Below are positions 61,040 to 64,000 of a stretch of DNA of 64,000 nucleotides, one piece after another (positions within the stretch are counted from its first letter, which is position 1; each line of letters starts with the position of its first letter). The notes under the pieces were generated by a model. It saw only the letters and a list, made by a program, of their open reading frames with translations, was not told where the DNA came from and made no database searches. The stretch covers positions 33,736,229 to 33,800,228 of the forward strand of contig CM049314.1 of NCBI GenBank assembly GCA_026874595.1. The letters are read 5' to 3'. The DNA comes from Sipunculus nudus (lineage: Eukaryota > Annelida > Sipuncula > Golfingiida > Sipunculidae). A program made the translations under genes and the position numbers.

Positions 61040-62460
61040 TCACACAAACTAGACGACCATAGGTCGAACGCTTGCCGGAAATCGGAAGTGAAACACAGAC
61101 GGACAGACAGAACATATTGTCGGTTTTCTATTAATGGAATGACTCTCAGGGACATTGCTGAGAATATGTGGCCCGTAGAATGTCATATGAGACAAAAGAA
61201 CAGGCGAGCAGACAAAGCTGACAACAAAAGACGAACAGACAGACATACTGACTTTGTGAGACAAGATTGACACCAGATGACATAACCTGGTGATTGAGAA
61301 GATTCAAAGGAAGAAAATGAGTTATAATTTATGTAATTTAGATTTATAGTTTTGGAGGTATGGCGAATTAATGATATACTTGGGAGGCTCGACTGTAGCG
61401 CCCTCTAGCAGACATATTCCGAAGACGACAAATGCGTTTCGTATTATTAGTGTATGACATGAGATGTCCCAGTTTCAAAAGGATTCCGTCAAAGCTGTGG
61501 CCTGTAGAATGCTATATGTAAGGCGTAAGAACCAGCAAGCAGGCGACTTTGAGGATAACGGACAAACAGATGGACACACTGACAAAATGACAGAAGATTG
61601 AAACCATATGCCTTAATCAGGTTATGGAGAAGACTCAAAGGAAGAAAATAAGCTATAGCTTATGTAACTGAGGCTTTGGGTGTAGAGATATGGCCAATAC
61701 AATGGTATGTGTGTGAGGGTCGTGTGCAGCGCCCACTAGTGGCCATATCAGGAAAATGAAAAATTTATTTTTAGAAATTATTGTAAGACATAAGATGTAA
61801 TAGTTTCAAAAGGATTCCGTCAAAACTGTGGCATATAGAATGCTATATGTGAGACGCAAGAACCAACAAGCGGGCGAATTTTAGGACAACTGACAAACAG
61901 ACGAAAACACTGACAAAGTGATTCAAGATTGAGTCCAGATGACTACTCCAGGTTATGGAGAAGACCCAAAGGAAGAAAAAAGCTACAGTTTATGTTACTG
62001 AGGTTTATAGTTTTGGAGATATTGCCAAAGCATGATATGTTGGGAGAGGTTCGAGTTCAGCGCCCCCTAGCGGCCATATCCGGAAAATGAAAAATTGGTT
62101 TCGAGATATTAGTGTAAGACTTAAGATGTTATAGTTTCAAAAGGATTCTTTCAAAACTGTGGCCTGTAGAATGCTATATGTGAGACGCAAGAGCAAGCAG
62201 GCGAATTTGAGGACAACTGACAAACAGACAGACACACTGACAAAGTGTCACAAAAGTGTGACCAGATGACTACACTAGTATAATTTTGGAGATATGGCCA
62301 AAATATGATATGTTCGGGAGGTTCGCATCCAGCGCCCCCTAGCGGCCCTATTCAAAAAATGAAAAAACAATTTCGAGATACTAGTGTAGGACTTATAATA
62401 TGTCAGTTTCAAAAAGATTCCTGCAATAATGTGGCCTTTGGCGCAAGATGAATGAAATCT
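61040..62460. repeat. Satellite of about 331-bp units (about four copies)
   Basis: The landmark tagaatgctatatgtgagac recurs near 61170, 61502, 61834 and 62164 at steps of 330-332 bp. Units share gacaaacagacagacacact, ggagatatggccaa, cagcgccccctagcgg and agtttcaaaaggattcc. The last unit is truncated near 62460. Confidence 0.8.
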
Positions 62461-62699
62461 CGAAATATCTCTATTCACGAGATATTTTACGAGATACTGC
62501 AAGACTTGTAATAAAATCTTGAAGTACTAGATGAATGATACTTAATGCAAAAAACTAGATCACTCTAGCTTTAAAACTGACAAAGTTAGAAAAATAAGAC
62601 CCCTTATTTTCGAATATCATGATTTTCCCCCAAAATATGTAACCATGGTTACGGCAAATTTGAGTCAGCTACACACCAGATGACATGCCTTGGAATGAC

Positions 62700-63325
62700 G
62701 ATTAAAATGAGCTATCGTTGAAGTAGATACGACTAATAGTCACAAAGATATGAAGAAAAAACCGTTTTGAGAAGTTTTGATGACCTTGACCTTGACCTTT
62801 GTCCTATTTTGACCATAAACAATAGAGCACCTAGAAATTTAATTCTCCATCATCTCTGAAAGTTTCAAGGTGATTGCTGCAAAATTGTTGCCTGTACTGT
62901 ACTAAATGTCAGACAGAACATCAAGGCCGTTGTCAAAATTGACAACAACAGAGGAACAGACAGACATACTGACAAGGTGACACAAAGTCAACAAAAGTTG
63001 ATCATACCATGATATGGGGAAAGGAAAGACGAACAAAATGATCTTAGAATGAGGTTGATACGACCATTTTTGACCAAGTTATGAGGAAAATAAAATTTCG
63101 AGGTTTTTCGATGACCTTGACCTTAACTGTTGACCTATATTAACCAAAAACAATAGGGCACCTAGAAATTTTGTTTTCCATTATCCCTGTAAGTTTCAAG
63201 GCGATTATGGCAAAATTGTGGCCAGGAGAGTGATGACGAACAAACAGACAGACAGACAAACAGACATACGCAACTGACCAATATGCTTGCCGAAATCTTT
63301 GATTCCGGCAAGCAAAAAACATGTC
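62700..63325. repeat. Two further modular repeat units
   Basis: ttgatgaccttgaccttgac and aaagtttcaaggtgattgct recur near 62780-62880 and 63110-63215, with gacagacatactgacaaggt tails. The right end has an inverted pair, cttgccg ... cggcaag (63288-63315), like a terminal hairpin. Related phrasing at 61075 (gcttgccggaaatcgg) suggests that 61.06-63.32 kb is one large composite element. Confidence 0.5.
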
Positions 63326-63329
63326 AGTG

Positions 63330-64000
63330 TAACTATGTAATATTCTTCAAGATAACCACAGTTCTGAAAAAAAAGTCAGTTATCTTTGTCACATCTAAAG
63401 CCTCTTATTCCTATTAAAAAAATTAACAATATTAATGTACATTAATATAAGGGAGGGGACAGCATATTTTATTTGGTCTATCGGTTGCCAGTTTCATTTG
63501 CTATGGAATTCTCTTGATGATCGGGTGGTAGGCAGTATAATGCATCTTGATGAAAATGCAGTCAATCAAATATGCCCTCCGACGTAATATAAAATATGTG
63601 ATAATGTGTCTAATTAGACATCGTGTCAGTTTACCGCTGCAGAGAAAAAAGCGTGTATATTATTGTCAACATGCTGGATCAATTAATCCATCAGCTAATC
63701 ACAGTTTCTGTGGCTTTTTTTTCAACATGTCATCCGGCTGTCTTGTGGCCACACCCAGCAAACAAAAAAAAAGGTTCCCTACAAATACACGTTGTATGTA
63801 TAACGCTGTATAAAGAGTCTAAGGAAATCCTTGAGATTTCCTTTAAAATATAAAAAGGGGAATTTCTACATGAATGATTACAGCTACGGTAATACACAGG
63901 AGTGTTGTGTAAAGCGTGCAATAAAATTCTTTAGATTTCTTTAAAGTATAAAAAGAGAATATGTAGATATTTAAATCTCAAGGGATAAATTTCAGCAATT
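63330..64000. other. No gene seen at the right edge
   Basis: Short open frames at 63547-63853 overlap each other and lack conserved features or splice support. Confidence 0.5.

Overview
The window is animal nuclear DNA from a marine invertebrate, most likely a bivalve mollusc; a scallop-like bivalve would fit, but the species cannot be read from the sequence. The grounds are AT-rich intergenic DNA, small exons in long introns, many MITE-like and modular tandem repeats of the kind common in bivalves, and secreted IgGFc-binding-domain/mucin genes of a type expanded in molluscs. There are no prokaryotic operons, rRNA genes or CRISPR arrays. Nearly all open frames are chance or shadow frames. The real coding content is a few spliced genes on the minus strand plus decayed transposons.

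Region 1 (about 1.9-24.0 kb, minus strand) holds a complete six-exon gene of about 335 codons. I reassembled it from splice sites and phase. It begins MDRIDMSLDDIIKQNKK, which is the UAP56-binding motif, continues with Arg/Gly-rich segments, and ends with segments resembling the C-terminus of UIF/FYTTD1, an mRNA export adaptor. Its 11.8-kb first intron and 5.4-kb third intron are full of repeats: two copies of a 2.4-kb modular element, a MULE-like MITE with a 9-bp target duplication, TTAA-flanked elements and SINE-like pieces. A 51-bp in-frame tandem duplication has doubled the splice donor of exon 5.

Region 2 (24-30 kb) has no intact gene. It carries a short MITE and a frameshifted KDZ-like transposase relic on the plus strand.

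Region 3 (30.7-61 kb, minus strand) is a tandem family of secreted proteins. Gene A (30.7-43.5 kb) and gene B (50.4-56.5 kb) share one seven-exon plan: a 31-nt exon, a 24-nt microexon (together the signal peptide), a 119/113-nt exon, a 1096-nt exon carrying the IgGFc-binding N-terminal domain, one long Thr/Pro mucin-like repeat exon, a 242/245-nt exon, and a 213-nt last exon. Every intron phase is conserved. A third 213-nt terminal exon at 60.7 kb, with its own poly(A) signal, shows a further copy (C); its other exons are not seen in this window. The design (signal peptide, adhesive globular domain, O-glycosylatable stalk, small Cys-containing C-terminal module) suggests a mucus or haemolymph protein, possibly involved in defence; this is inference.

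The rest is repeats: a hAT-type MITE with a perfect 8-bp target duplication inside gene A, degenerate 430-460-bp tandem repeats, a LINE reverse transcriptase fragment, a possible solo LTR, and a 331-bp satellite near the right edge. The stretch 43.6-50.2 kb has no gene I can support.
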